Source: CAYRXM01 sp964449465 (lineage in GTDB: Bacteria; Chloroflexota; Anaerolineae; JAFGEY01). Taken from it: DNA of 64,000 bases. Shown one piece after another: positions 16,936 through 25,697 of the stretch (the stretch's first letter is position 1; each line of letters begins with the position of its first letter). Both the position numbers and the translations under genes were made by a program. The notes under the pieces are model-generated. The model saw nothing but the letters and a program-made list of their open reading frames with translations, ran no database searches and was not told the origin of the DNA. The stretch is taken from contig CAYVBK010000009.1 of assembly GCA_964449465.1 (NCBI GenBank), positions 71,243 through 135,242 on the forward strand. Direction: 5' to 3'.

Positions 16936-17370
16936 TTATTTCAATGAGACCAGCTTCAAGGCCAGCTCGGCGGTGGTTTCGGGCTTGACCCGCAATTCGA
17001 CATCCATCAAAAGGCCTTCTTCATCCACCCCATAGTGGCTGCGAATGATTTTTTCGCCCCACGCGCCATAAGCCTCGGCCACCTGATGATCGGGGTCGGA
17101 GAGCAGAATGAACGGCAGGTTGTATTTCTGGCGGAATCGCACCAAAGCCTCTGGCTGGTCGGGGCTGATGCCAATGACCACCGCCCCATTGGCCTCGATC
17201 TGCGTCCAACTATCGCGAATGGCGCAGGCCTGCACAGTGCAGCCGGGTGTATCGGCTTTGGGGTAAAAATAAATCACCACGCGCTTGCCTCGAAAATCGC
17301 TCAAACTCACCTGCGCGCCATCATCGGCGGTCAAAGTGAACAACGGAGCCGGTTGTCCTTTTTCCAACAT
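16936..17370 (-). CDS. bcp: Thioredoxin-dependent thiol peroxidase (BCP-type peroxiredoxin)
   Basis: A 144-residue peroxiredoxin reducing hydrogen peroxide and organic hydroperoxides. It has FTLTADDG, then YFYPKADTPGCTVQACAIRD, which holds the peroxidatic Cys in PGCT and a second Cys five residues later, as in atypical 2-Cys BCP proteins. The ATG follows GGGAGG. Monocistronic and divergent from the dehydratase gene. Confidence 0.92.
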   Translation of the reverse strand: MLEKGQPAPLFTLTADDGAQVSLSDFRGKRVVIYFYPKADTPGCTVQACAIRDSWTQIEANGAVVIGISPDQPEALVRFRQKYNLPFILLSDPDHQVAEAYGAWGEKIIRSHYGVDEEGLLMDVELRVKPETTAELALKLVSLK

Positions 17371-17483
17371 ATTATCCTCCCTTGAACTGAACCATCACAG
17401 TCACCTGTGTCTCTATTGACCTGATTGTACCACAATTGGGCTTTTTGGGATACGATTTATGTCGCACAAGGAGAAAGGTAGAA

Positions 17484-18674
17484 ATGAAAATTGCAACAGT
17501 GCGTTTGCTGCGGGTGCGCGGTGTGATGACGCATCCGGGCATGTTTTGGGAAGAGCGGTTGGTGCGGCCGATGGATATTTACCCAGAGCACCGGGACGAA
17601 GGAGCGCGATGGCTGTCGGCGGCGGCCGAGGGGCAATATCCCATTCAGGCTTATTTTGTCCAGATCGAGGCCGACGAGGGCGTCAGTGGGCTGGGCGGCC
17701 CGATTGACGCCGGACAGGCCTTTATCATTGACCGGCAGCTCAAACCCCTGCTGCTGAACCACGATCCGCTAGCCATCGAGCGCATCTGGGATCGCCTGTA
17801 CCGCAGCATGGTGCATGGGCGCAAAGGCATAGACATGATGGCCCTCAGCGCCATAGACTGCGCCTTGTGGGACCTGAAAGGCAAGTGGTTCAACGCGCCG
17901 GTGTACCAACTGCTGGGCGGGCCGACTCGCCAGGTCATTCCGGCGTATGCCAGCGCGTTGGGCTATTCGCTAGAGCCAGAGCGAGTGCATCAACGCGCGG
18001 CCGAATTTGTGGCGCAGGGCTATCGCGCCACCAAATGGTTTTTCCGACACGGCCCCACCGACGGGGTGGAGGGCATCGCCAAAAACATCGAGTTGGTGCG
18101 CACCGTGCGCCAGGCCGTTGGCCCCGATGTCGAGATCATGCTGGACTGCTGGATGAGTTGGGATGTGCCATACACCATCCAGATGGCGCGGCGGTTGGAG
18201 GAATACCAGCCACGCTGGCTGGAAGAGCCGGTACTGCCCGACAAAATCGCCCAATGCGCCGAAATTCGCCGTCACTCGCCCGTTCCCATCGCCACCGGCG
18301 AGCACGAGTATACCCGCTGGGGGCAAAAAGCGCTGATGGACGCCGCCGCCGCCGATGTGCTGCAACCCGACATTTATTGGGCTGGCGGCATTTCCGAACT
18401 GGTCAAAATCTGCGCCCTGGCTTCGGCCTATGACCTGCCAGTGATCCCGCACGGACATTCTGTACCCGCCACCGTCCACCTCATCGCCGCCCAATCGCCC
18501 ACCACATGCCCCGTATTGGAATATCTGATCAAGTGGAACGAGATTCATCAGTTCTTCCTGCAAAACCCGGTCCGCCCGATCAACGGTCAGGTCACGTTGC
18601 CCACTATGCCAGGCATCGGCATGGAGCTGGACCCGGCCAAAATTCAAGATTTGCAAGAGGTCAACTGGGATTAG
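17484..18674 (+). CDS. Enolase-superfamily acid-sugar dehydratase (L-rhamnonate dehydratase-like)
   Basis: A 396-residue mandelate-racemase-like enzyme. Metal ligands are visible as Asp in MLDCWMS, Glu in WLEEP and Glu in TGEHEYT. LQPDIYWAGG and VIPHGHSV carry the Asp-His catalytic pair. The LDCWMS, GEHE and PHGHSV segments resemble L-rhamnonate dehydratase more than enolase-type mannonate dehydratase. It should dehydrate an aldonate to a 2-keto-3-deoxy acid. ATG 17484 has AAGGAGAAAGG upstream. It immediately precedes the LacI/uronate locus, so D-mannonate as substrate, which would supply KDG kinase, is worth considering. Confidence 0.8.
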   Translation: MKIATVRLLRVRGVMTHPGMFWEERLVRPMDIYPEHRDEGARWLSAAAEGQYPIQAYFVQIEADEGVSGLGGPIDAGQAFIIDRQLKPLLLNHDPLAIERIWDRLYRSMVHGRKGIDMMALSAIDCALWDLKGKWFNAPVYQLLGGPTRQVIPAYASALGYSLEPERVHQRAAEFVAQGYRATKWFFRHGPTDGVEGIAKNIELVRTVRQAVGPDVEIMLDCWMSWDVPYTIQMARRLEEYQPRWLEEPVLPDKIAQCAEIRRHSPVPIATGEHEYTRWGQKALMDAAAADVLQPDIYWAGGISELVKICALASAYDLPVIPHGHSVPATVHLIAAQSPTTCPVLEYLIKWNEIHQFFLQNPVRPINGQVTLPTMPGIGMELDPAKIQDLQEVNWD

Positions 18675-18682
18675 AGCCAGTT

Positions 18683-18711
18683 TTGACATTCCCCTTATTT
18701 TTTGTTATACT
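18683..18711 (+). promoter_or_regulatory. Sigma70 promoter of the lacI-uxaE operon
   Basis: TTGACA (18683-18688), a 17-bp spacer and TATACT (18706-18711). An operator-like palindrome begins four bases after the -10 box. Confidence 0.8.
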
Positions 18712-18714
18712 GTA

Positions 18715-18732
18715 TCCGTTAACGTTCACGGA
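18715..18732. promoter_or_regulatory. LacI-family operator-like palindrome
   Basis: TCCGTTAACGTTCACGGA is an 18-bp palindrome with one mismatched pair and a central AACGTT, the even-symmetry form bound by LacI/PurR proteins. It covers the predicted transcription start of lacI, implying autoregulation of the locus. Confidence 0.65.
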
Positions 18733-18757
18733 AAATTTTGAAGATTGAGGAGCGACA

Positions 18758-19807
18758 GTGCACCGGGTGACGATCAAAGACATTGCCCGTGAAGCGGGCG
18801 TGTCGGCGCAGACGGTCTCGCGGGCGATCAATGACCGCAGCGAGATTCAGGCCGAAACCAAAGCGCGCATTTTGGATATTGCCGGGCGAATGGGCTACCA
18901 CCCCAACAGCGTGGCCCGCAGCCTGGTCAGCCGACACACTCAAAACATCGGCCTGGTAGTGCCAGACGTGATGAACCCCTTTTTTTCCGAAATCGCCCGC
19001 GGCATTCAAGACGCCGCCTTTGAGTCGGGCTATAATGTCTTTTTGTGCAACGCCGACGAGAGCCTCGAACGCGCCATCAGCGTCCTCCATTCGCTGGAAG
19101 CGCAGCGGGTAGACGGCCTGATCTTGTGCAGCTCGCGCCTGACCGACCGCGAAATGATGAACCTGGCTGAGCGTTATCAGCCATTGGTGTTGATCAACCG
19201 GCAAATTTCCCACGCGCGAACACGGCAAATCCTGGTAGACGACCATGGCGGCGCATATCGGGCCGTTGAGCATCTGATCGGGTTGGGGCATCGTGAAATC
19301 GGCATCTTGACCGGGCCGGCCAACTCGCACAGCGGACGGGAGCGACTCCAGGGGTATGAGCGGGCCCTGATGGCGCATGGTTTGACGCCGACGGCGCGCT
19401 GGCAGGTACCCTGCGCACCCAAATCGGAGGGGGGGCGGACAGCCGCCAAAGAATTGCTGAGCCGCTCTCCAGAACTGACCGCCTTGCTGTGCTACAACGA
19501 CCTGGCCGCCATCGGCGTTTATCAAGCCGCCGCCGAGTTGGGACTCGATGTTCCACAATCTCTGTCCATTGTTGGCTATGATGATATTCCCTTTGCATCG
19601 TTGGTTTCTCCAACTCTGACCACGGTTCACATTCCCAAATACGAATTGGGCGTGCGGGCGATGAACCTGATCCTGGATGCACTGGAACATAACGAGCCGG
19701 TCGCCGGGCCGGTGACGCTGGATACGCAGTTGATTGTGCGCGGCTCGACCGGGTCGCGCAGAGGAGAGGAGAATGAGCAGCATAGACAATCTGGTTCGGG
19801 CTTTTAA
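18758..19807 (+). CDS. LacI-family transcriptional regulator
   Basis: A 349-residue repressor. N-terminal TIKDIAREAGVSAQTVSRAI is the helix-turn-helix, and the YHPNSVARSL hinge helix follows. A periplasmic-binding-protein-like sugar domain (about 62-340) ends in the GYDDIPFA and SPTLTTV segments typical of the family. The start is GTG with GAGGAG upstream. It overlaps the uxaE start by 35 bases, so the two are co-transcribed. The likely inducer is a hexuronate or KDG-type intermediate, from context. Confidence 0.93.
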   Translation: MHRVTIKDIAREAGVSAQTVSRAINDRSEIQAETKARILDIAGRMGYHPNSVARSLVSRHTQNIGLVVPDVMNPFFSEIARGIQDAAFESGYNVFLCNADESLERAISVLHSLEAQRVDGLILCSSRLTDREMMNLAERYQPLVLINRQISHARTRQILVDDHGGAYRAVEHLIGLGHREIGILTGPANSHSGRERLQGYERALMAHGLTPTARWQVPCAPKSEGGRTAAKELLSRSPELTALLCYNDLAAIGVYQAAAELGLDVPQSLSIVGYDDIPFASLVSPTLTTVHIPKYELGVRAMNLILDALEHNEPVAGPVTLDTQLIVRGSTGSRRGEENEQHRQSGSGF

Positions 19808-21374
19808 CGCGGATGCGCCGGTACCCGAGACAGCCGGCCCATTGATCGAACAGATCGAGCGCATGAGCGGACTTCAGGTGTATGAGCGTTCGCTGATCTG
19901 GGCGCATCAATGCCTTTTTTTTCTGGGCAAAAAACCCGATGATGGCGAAAAATTTCTAGGCCTCTTGTTTGCCCCACCCAATCCGGCTTTGAATCACTTG
20001 AACGGCCAGGAGCATCAGGTGACAACCAACGGAGCGACCTGGACCTGCCGTCTATGCCCCACTACCTATGCCCACGCAGTCGAGTTGCACCAACTGCTGC
20101 CTTGTACCAACCCAACTACATTAGGACTGCAAACCTCGGCCGGCTGCGGCGACCGGCTGGGTCTGGCCACGCCGGGCCACGTGCGGGCGGTGCGCAAAAC
20201 CGGCGTGGCCCCAATTTGGGGTGTGGCCCCCATTTTCAGCCAGCAATCTATCCGCGAGATGGAGCGCACCGGGCGCACGCCACAAGATGTGATCAATGAC
20301 GGCACATGGGGCGTGTTCCAGGAGGGCTGGCGTGGGGGCTATGGCGCCGACGCCGATCACCTCAAAACGCCGGCAGACATTGATGTGTGCGTCGCCGCCG
20401 GGTTCACCTTTTATACCTTTGACCCGCGCGAGCATGTGGACAATGACGCACATACCGATCCGCTGACGGTGCTTCAGGCCAAGGTCGCCGCCTTGCCGTG
20501 GGATCGGCTGACCGATGACGAAAATGCGTTGCGGGCGCGGTATTTGAAAACCTTTGATATCGAAGGAGATTTTGCGCTCACTTTTGACGAGGAAACTCTG
20601 CTGCGCGCGGCGGCCAAGTATGGCCAGGCCATTGCCCACGTCGCCGAGATGTATCGCTATCTCCAAAGCAAGATGGCCGAAATCGGCGGGGCTTTGACAG
20701 GCTCGACCGGCCGGCCGTTCGAGGTCGAAGTCTCGGTGGATGAGACCGACACGCCCACCTCGCCGGAAGAGCATTTCTTTATCGCCAGCGAGTTGAAACG
20801 GTTGGGCGTACAGTGGGTCAGCCTGGCCCCGCGCTATGTGGGCCGCTTTGAAAAAGGGGTGGATTACATCGGTGACCTGGCCGAGTTTGAGCGCGAAATG
20901 ATCAAACATGCGGCCATCGCCCGCCGCTGCGGCCCCTACAAGTTGAGCATCCATTCCGGCTCGGACAAGTTCAGCGTGTATCCGATCATCGCCCGGCACA
21001 CCCACAACCTGGTGCACCTCAAAACCGCCGGCACCAGCTACCTGGAGGCGCTGCGCGCCATCGCTTCTATTGAACCCGCTTTATTCAAAAGCATCCTCGA
21101 TTTTTCTTTTGAACGCTACGAGCAAGACAAGGTCTCCTATCACGTCTCGGCCGACCCGGCGCTGGCCCTCCATTCCACCGATTTGAGCGACGGCGAGCTG
21201 GCGCGCACGCTGGACAACTTTCACAACCGCCAAATGCTGCACGTCACCTTTGGCTCGGTGCTGAACGATCAGCGTTTCCGGGCGCGCTTTTTTGCCGCGC
21301 TGCGCCAGAACGAGGAGGCCTATTACGGCGTGCTGGAGGTACACTTTGATCGGCATCTGGAGGCGTTCAGGTAA
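19773..21374 (+). CDS. uxaE: Tagaturonate epimerase
   Basis: A 533-residue protein matching the UxaE family that interconverts D-tagaturonate and D-fructuronate. Shared hallmarks with the Thermotoga enzyme, as I remember it, are GDRLGLATPGHVRA, TWGVFQEGW, GADADHLK, SVDETDTPTSPEEHF, HSGSDKFSVYP, LKTAGTSYLEA and HVTFGSVL. It gives a galacturonate route that bypasses altronate. ATG 19773 follows GAGGAGAGGAG and lies within the 3-prime end of lacI. A TA pair and a mannonate oxidoreductase-type SDR follow directly. Confidence 0.92.
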   Translation: MSSIDNLVRAFNADAPVPETAGPLIEQIERMSGLQVYERSLIWAHQCLFFLGKKPDDGEKFLGLLFAPPNPALNHLNGQEHQVTTNGATWTCRLCPTTYAHAVELHQLLPCTNPTTLGLQTSAGCGDRLGLATPGHVRAVRKTGVAPIWGVAPIFSQQSIREMERTGRTPQDVINDGTWGVFQEGWRGGYGADADHLKTPADIDVCVAAGFTFYTFDPREHVDNDAHTDPLTVLQAKVAALPWDRLTDDENALRARYLKTFDIEGDFALTFDEETLLRAAAKYGQAIAHVAEMYRYLQSKMAEIGGALTGSTGRPFEVEVSVDETDTPTSPEEHFFIASELKRLGVQWVSLAPRYVGRFEKGVDYIGDLAEFEREMIKHAAIARRCGPYKLSIHSGSDKFSVYPIIARHTHNLVHLKTAGTSYLEALRAIASIEPALFKSILDFSFERYEQDKVSYHVSADPALALHSTDLSDGELARTLDNFHNRQMLHVTFGSVLNDQRFRARFFAALRQNEEAYYGVLEVHFDRHLEAFR

Positions 21375-21386
21375 AAGGTCAGCCGG

Positions 21387-21809
21387 GTGAACGAAACACG
21401 AAAACCCCAATTGGACGAGATCGTTGATATTGTTACCAGAAACCTGGATGCACAAGCCATTTATCTGTTTGGCTCATTTGGCACCGCCGATGAACAGGCA
21501 GAAAGCGATCTGGACATTGCACTGCTTCTATCGCCGCAGCAGGCCAAACAGATTGGTGACCTGGCCTGGAGCGACTTGCGCTCCGAGTTGGAAGACCTGG
21601 TGCATAAACCTGTTGATTTGATCAATTTGCGTCGCGCGCCTACGGTGCTGCAAAAAGAGGTTCTGGCTGCCGGTCGGCGTATTTACCAGAGCAATATGCA
21701 TGCTGCCAATGAGTTTGAAATGTTGACCATGTCCTATTACCAAAAACTGAACCAGGAACGCGCCGAAATCATTGCTGATGCGTTTGCCACCGGGAGGTTT
21801 ATCACTTGA
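21387..21809 (+). CDS. mntA: MntA-like nucleotidyltransferase antitoxin (second locus)
   Basis: A 140-residue minimal nucleotidyltransferase with GSX10DXD (Gly29-Ser30, Asp41, Asp43). About 40 extra C-terminal residues compared with the 3958-4275 homologue make it a divergent family member. The start is GTG with AAAGG eight bases upstream, 12 bases after uxaE. Its TGA stop shares bases with the TTG start of the toxin gene. Confidence 0.85.
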   Translation: MNETRKPQLDEIVDIVTRNLDAQAIYLFGSFGTADEQAESDLDIALLLSPQQAKQIGDLAWSDLRSELEDLVHKPVDLINLRRAPTVLQKEVLAAGRRIYQSNMHAANEFEMLTMSYYQKLNQERAEIIADAFATGRFIT

Positions 21810-22219
21810 TAGATGATGTTGCTCTGAGCAAAAAAGCAAGTATTGAGCGATGTATAAGACAAATTCGCACTTATTATACTGCACCCAGCGATGTACCCTT
21901 TGAACAAGATCATTTCAAGCAAGATGCGATTGCGGTGAATATGCAGCGTGCGTGTGAACAATGCATCGATCTGGCTAACCATACCATCAGAAGCAAAAAG
22001 CTCGGTTTGCCACAATCTTCCAAAGAGAGCTTTGCGCTGCTGGCGCAACATCATATCATTCCCCGAAACCTGGCCGCCAACCTTGAAAACATGGTCGGAT
22101 TTCGCAATGTTCTGGTACATCAATATCAAGACCTCGACATCCAGTTGATGGTGGATGTGATCGAAAATCATCTGGATGATCTGATTGATTTTACCAATTT
22201 TGTCATCAAACCTGATTAA
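21806..22219 (+). CDS. hepT: HepT-like (DUF86/HEPN) toxin (second locus)
   Basis: A 137-residue HEPN protein with intact RX4HXY at Arg100, His105 and Tyr107 (RNVLVHQY). The start is a TTG overlapping the antitoxin stop (TTGA), with GGGAGG eight bases upstream. It sits 17 bases before the SDR gene of the uronate operon. Sequence similarity to the 3573-3947 toxin is low outside the motif, so the two pairs do not look like a recent duplication. Confidence 0.85.
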   Translation: MIDDVALSKKASIERCIRQIRTYYTAPSDVPFEQDHFKQDAIAVNMQRACEQCIDLANHTIRSKKLGLPQSSKESFALLAQHHIIPRNLAANLENMVGFRNVLVHQYQDLDIQLMVDVIENHLDDLIDFTNFVIKPD

Positions 22220-22236
22220 AGTAAAAGGAGATAGCT

Positions 22237-23088
22237 GTGAGTAGCCAGAAATACATTTACGATCTATTTAAGCTCGAAGGCCAGGTCGCTGTCGTCACCG
22301 GCGGCGGCGGGGTGCTGTGCAGTGCGCTGTCCAGGGCGCTGGGTAAGGCCGGCGTCAAGGTGGCCGTGCTAGACCTGTTTGTCGAGGCCGCGCAAAAGGT
22401 AGTAGACGATATTGTCGCCAATGGCGGCGAGGGCGCTGAGTACAACGCTGTGGCGGTCAAGTGTGACGTACTGGACAAGGCCAGCGTCGAGGCGGCCAAA
22501 GACGTGGTGCTGGAAAAATTTGGCCGGGTGGACATTTTGATCAACGGCGCGGGCGGCAACAAGCGACAGGCCACCACCGGCCCCGATATGCCCTTTTTCG
22601 ATCTGCCCGCCGATGCCGTGCAGTGGGTGTTCAACCTCAATTTCATCGGCACCCTGCTGCCCAGCCAGGTCTTCGGCAAATTGATCGCCGCACAGGGCCA
22701 GGGCAGCATCATCAACATCTCGTCTATGAACGCCTTTCGTCCACTGACCAAGATTCCGGCCTATTCGGCGGCCAAAGCAGCGGTGAGCAATTTCACCCAA
22801 TGGCTGGCCGTGCACATGTCGCAGGAATACTCGACCCGCATCCGCGTCAATGCCATCGCGCCCGGCTTTTTCCTCACCGATCAGAACCGCTTTTTGCTCA
22901 CCGACGAGAAAACCGGCGTATTGACCCCACGCGGCCAGCAGATCATTTCGCACACCCCGATGGGTGAGTTTGGTGCGCCAGAAGACCTGATCGGCACCGT
23001 GCTGTGGCTGCTCTCGCCGGGGGCGCGCTTTGTGCATGGCGTGGTGGTGCCCATTGACGGCGGTTTTGCGGCCTATAGTGGGGTATAG
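22237..23088 (+). CDS. SDR-type D-mannonate oxidoreductase / fructuronate reductase
   Basis: A 283-residue SDR. TGGGGVLCSALSRALG is the cofactor loop, NGAGG the following loop, NISSMNA holds the catalytic Ser and YSAAK the Tyr-Lys pair. Its opening (a LFKLEGQVAVVTGGGG run) and overall layout resemble Bacillus YjmF, the SDR that reduces fructuronate to mannonate. This follows UxaE in the pathway. The start is GTG with AAAGGAG upstream. The glycine usual after VLG is replaced by Cys, probably neutral. Confidence 0.8.
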   Translation: MSSQKYIYDLFKLEGQVAVVTGGGGVLCSALSRALGKAGVKVAVLDLFVEAAQKVVDDIVANGGEGAEYNAVAVKCDVLDKASVEAAKDVVLEKFGRVDILINGAGGNKRQATTGPDMPFFDLPADAVQWVFNLNFIGTLLPSQVFGKLIAAQGQGSIINISSMNAFRPLTKIPAYSAAKAAVSNFTQWLAVHMSQEYSTRIRVNAIAPGFFLTDQNRFLLTDEKTGVLTPRGQQIISHTPMGEFGAPEDLIGTVLWLLSPGARFVHGVVVPIDGGFAAYSGV

Positions 23089-23123
23089 CGAATCAGCAAA
23101 TCAGCAATTCAAAGGAGAGGAAC

Positions 23124-24023
23124 ATGAATATTCAAGAGGCAGCCAAACCGTTGACTGACATGCAGCCCCAATACAAGTTTTTTATTGGCATTGACTCGGA
23201 CGGTTGTGCGTTCGACACGATGGAGATCAAGCACAAAGAGTGCTTTACGCCCAACATTATCAAATTCTGGGGCTTGCAGGCCGTGTCCAAGTATGCCCGC
23301 GAAGCCAGCGAATTTGTCAACCTGTATTCCAAATGGCGCGGCGTTAACCGCTGGCCGGCGCTGATCAAGGTGTTCGATCTGCTGATGGAACGCGCCGAAG
23401 TAGCCCAGCGCGGTTTTCACGTCCCGCCGACGCCGCGCGTGCGCGAGTTTACCCTGAACAAGCAATTCCCGCAGAGCAACGATGGTCTCAAAGCCTACAT
23501 GGCCGCCCACCCCGACCCGGAACTGGACAAGGCCTTGGCCTGGAGTCTGGCCGTCAATGCCGCCATCACCGACATGGTGTACGGCATTCCACCCTTTCCC
23601 TATGTGCGCGAAAGCCTGGATTTTCTCCAGAACAAGGCCGACATGATTGTGGTTTCGCAAACACCTACCGAGGCACTGTGCCGCGAGTGGGCCGAACATG
23701 GCATTGACCGCTATGTACGCATCATCGCCGGGCAAGAGATGGGCACCAAGAGCCAGCACATCGCCCTGGCCGCCGGCGGCAAATATGCCACCGATCACAT
23801 GCTGATGATCGGCGATGCGTTGGGCGACCTGAAGGCTGCTCGCGACAACCACGCCCTGTTTTTCCCGATCAACCCCGGCCGCGAAGACGAGAGCTGGCAG
23901 CGGTTCTATGAAGAGGGCCTGCACAAATTCTTGAACCTGGAATACACCGCCGACTATGAGGCAGCCCTGATCGCCGAGTTTGGAAAGGCCATGCCCGAAA
24001 CACCACCGTGGCAGGGCAGGTAG
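23124..24023 (+). CDS. HAD-superfamily hydrolase, function unknown
   Basis: A 299-residue HAD protein. Motif I reads GIDSDGCAFDTM (DXD at about 23-25), motif II is in VVSQT, and motif IV is IGDALGDLKAARD (about 232). An unusually long helical cap (about 35-165) intervenes. It lies 36 bases after the mannonate oxidoreductase gene with AAAGGAGAGG upstream, in the uronate operon. It may be a sugar-phosphate phosphatase; nothing in the sequence fixes the substrate. Confidence 0.75.
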   Translation: MNIQEAAKPLTDMQPQYKFFIGIDSDGCAFDTMEIKHKECFTPNIIKFWGLQAVSKYAREASEFVNLYSKWRGVNRWPALIKVFDLLMERAEVAQRGFHVPPTPRVREFTLNKQFPQSNDGLKAYMAAHPDPELDKALAWSLAVNAAITDMVYGIPPFPYVRESLDFLQNKADMIVVSQTPTEALCREWAEHGIDRYVRIIAGQEMGTKSQHIALAAGGKYATDHMLMIGDALGDLKAARDNHALFFPINPGREDESWQRFYEEGLHKFLNLEYTADYEAALIAEFGKAMPETPPWQGR

Positions 24024-24087
24024 CAGAGCGCAAACCATTGACGCGCGGGCCTCGCTATCACTGGTTCGGCTACTATATTGACTCGCC

Positions 24088-24272
24088 TTGGGGAGAGCCG
24101 CACAAAAATAGCCTGGCCTGAGCAGCGCAGAACCCCGAACTTGTTCGGGCAGGATTTACTTGATCGGTGAGATGGCTTGAAAGGCCAGACCAACATCCCT
24201 CAACAAGTTGGGGTGGCCGCGCAAAAATGGCCCGGCCTGAGCAGCGCAGAACCCCGAACTTGTTCGGGCAGA
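24088..24272. repeat. Pair of ~65-bp direct repeats with hairpin
   Basis: Two copies (24088-24153 and 24208-24272), offset by 119-120 bp, share TTGGGG, GCAAAAAT-like, CCTGAGCAGCGCAGAACC and CCCGAACTTGTTCGGG. Each copy ends in a CCCGAAC/GTTCGGG hairpin, but no T-run follows. They fill most of the 291-bp gap before larA, which otherwise shows no gene. Confidence 0.75.
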
Positions 24273-24314
24273 ATTGACCATAGAAGACTGGTTTGTGTAA
24301 CAGGAGTGCATATT

Positions 24315-25598
24315 ATGACAATTGGCATAGGATTTACAGATCGCACGCTAACCGAGGCTGAGGTGCGCGAGGTCGTCGCCCAGGCGTTCGCCGCCCACGA
24401 TATGACCGGCAAGCGAGTGTTGTTCATCACCCCCGACGCCACCCGCTCTGGCCCGATGGACATGATGTTCAGGGTGTTTTACGATGCCATCGGCGACCGG
24501 GCCGCCGCGCTGGATTACCTGATCGCGCTGGGTACGCACATGCCCATGGACGACGATCACCTGAACCGGCTGTTCGGCCTGACCGCGCAGGAAAGGGCGG
24601 AAAAATACAGCAAGGTGCGCATTTTCAACCACGAGTGGGAAAAAGCAGAAACGTTCAAGCAGATCGGCATCATCCCGGCCGCCGAAATTCACCAGATCAC
24701 CGGCGGGCTGATGGAGATGGACGTGCCGGTGACGATCAACAAGCTGCTGTGGGACTATGACCAGATCATCATCTGCGGGCCGACCTTTCCGCACGAAGTG
24801 GTGGGCTTTTCCGGCGGCAACAAGTATTTCTTTCCCGGTGTGGCCGGACCCGAGGTGATCAACTTTTCGCACTGGCTGGGCGCCGTGATCACCAGTTGGA
24901 AGGTCATCGGCACCAAATACACCCCGGTGCGGGCGGTGATCAACCGCGCCGCCTCGTTCATCAACCTGCCCAAACTGTGCTTTAGCATGGTTGTAAGCGG
25001 AGCCAAAAGCTCCGCCGGACACCATGACCTGGTCGGCCTTTACTTTGGCACGCCGGAACAGGCCTACGAGGCCGCCGCCGACCTGTCGGCCCAACACCAT
25101 GTGCTTTACGTGCCAAAACCGTTCAAGCGCGTGCTGTCGGTGATGCCGCACCTCTATGACGACATCTGGACGGCAGCCAAAGGCATGTACAAGATGGAGC
25201 CGGCCATCGCCGACGGCGGCCAAGTGATCATTTACGCCCCGCACATTACCGAAATTTCCTACACACACGGCAAGGTTTTGGACGAGATTGGCTATCACTG
25301 CCGCGACTATTTCCTCAAGCAGTGGGATGCCTTCAAGCACTATCCCTGGGGGGTGATCGCCCACAGCACGCACCTGCGCGGCGCAGGGACATACGATGCC
25401 GAGACCGGCGAGGAAAAGTTGCGCATCCAGGTGACGCTGGCTACCGGCGTGCCAAAGGAACGCTGCGAAAAGCTCAACCTGGGCTATATGGACCCTGCCA
25501 CGGTCAACCTTGATGAGTGGAAGGGACGAGAGGAAAAAGGAATTTTGCTGGTGCCCCGAGCCGGCGAGATGTTGTATCGAATAGCGAATGGCGAATAG
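24315..25598 (+). CDS. LarA-family nickel-dependent racemase/epimerase
   Basis: A 427-residue LarA homologue (DUF2088 N-terminal domain). PDATRSGP is the substrate loop. Expected nickel-pincer residues are present: His75 (ALGTH), His160 (PHEVVGFSGG), Lys170 (GGNK, cofactor attachment) and His186 (FSHW). Characterised members racemise lactate or other 2-hydroxyacids, including sugar acids. No larB, larC or larE cofactor genes are in the window. ATG 24315 is preceded by AGGAG. Position in the uronate locus suggests aldonate or 2-hydroxyacid epimerisation. Confidence 0.82.
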   Translation: MTIGIGFTDRTLTEAEVREVVAQAFAAHDMTGKRVLFITPDATRSGPMDMMFRVFYDAIGDRAAALDYLIALGTHMPMDDDHLNRLFGLTAQERAEKYSKVRIFNHEWEKAETFKQIGIIPAAEIHQITGGLMEMDVPVTINKLLWDYDQIIICGPTFPHEVVGFSGGNKYFFPGVAGPEVINFSHWLGAVITSWKVIGTKYTPVRAVINRAASFINLPKLCFSMVVSGAKSSAGHHDLVGLYFGTPEQAYEAAADLSAQHHVLYVPKPFKRVLSVMPHLYDDIWTAAKGMYKMEPAIADGGQVIIYAPHITEISYTHGKVLDEIGYHCRDYFLKQWDAFKHYPWGVIAHSTHLRGAGTYDAETGEEKLRIQVTLATGVPKERCEKLNLGYMDPATVNLDEWKGREEKGILLVPRAGEMLYRIANGE

Positions 25599-25697
25599 CA
25601 AATGGCGAATGGCGAACTATGCTGTCATTTGTCATTTGTCGCCTGTTATTTACCCTGGTTAAAGCTCATCCAGTGAACTCTTGAAAGGAAAACAACA

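Noticed and set aside
25575..25620. Repeated GCGAATAGC/GCGAATGGC motif at the end of larA
   Set aside because: Short, irregular low-complexity sequence of a kind common between bacterial genes; no unit structure.
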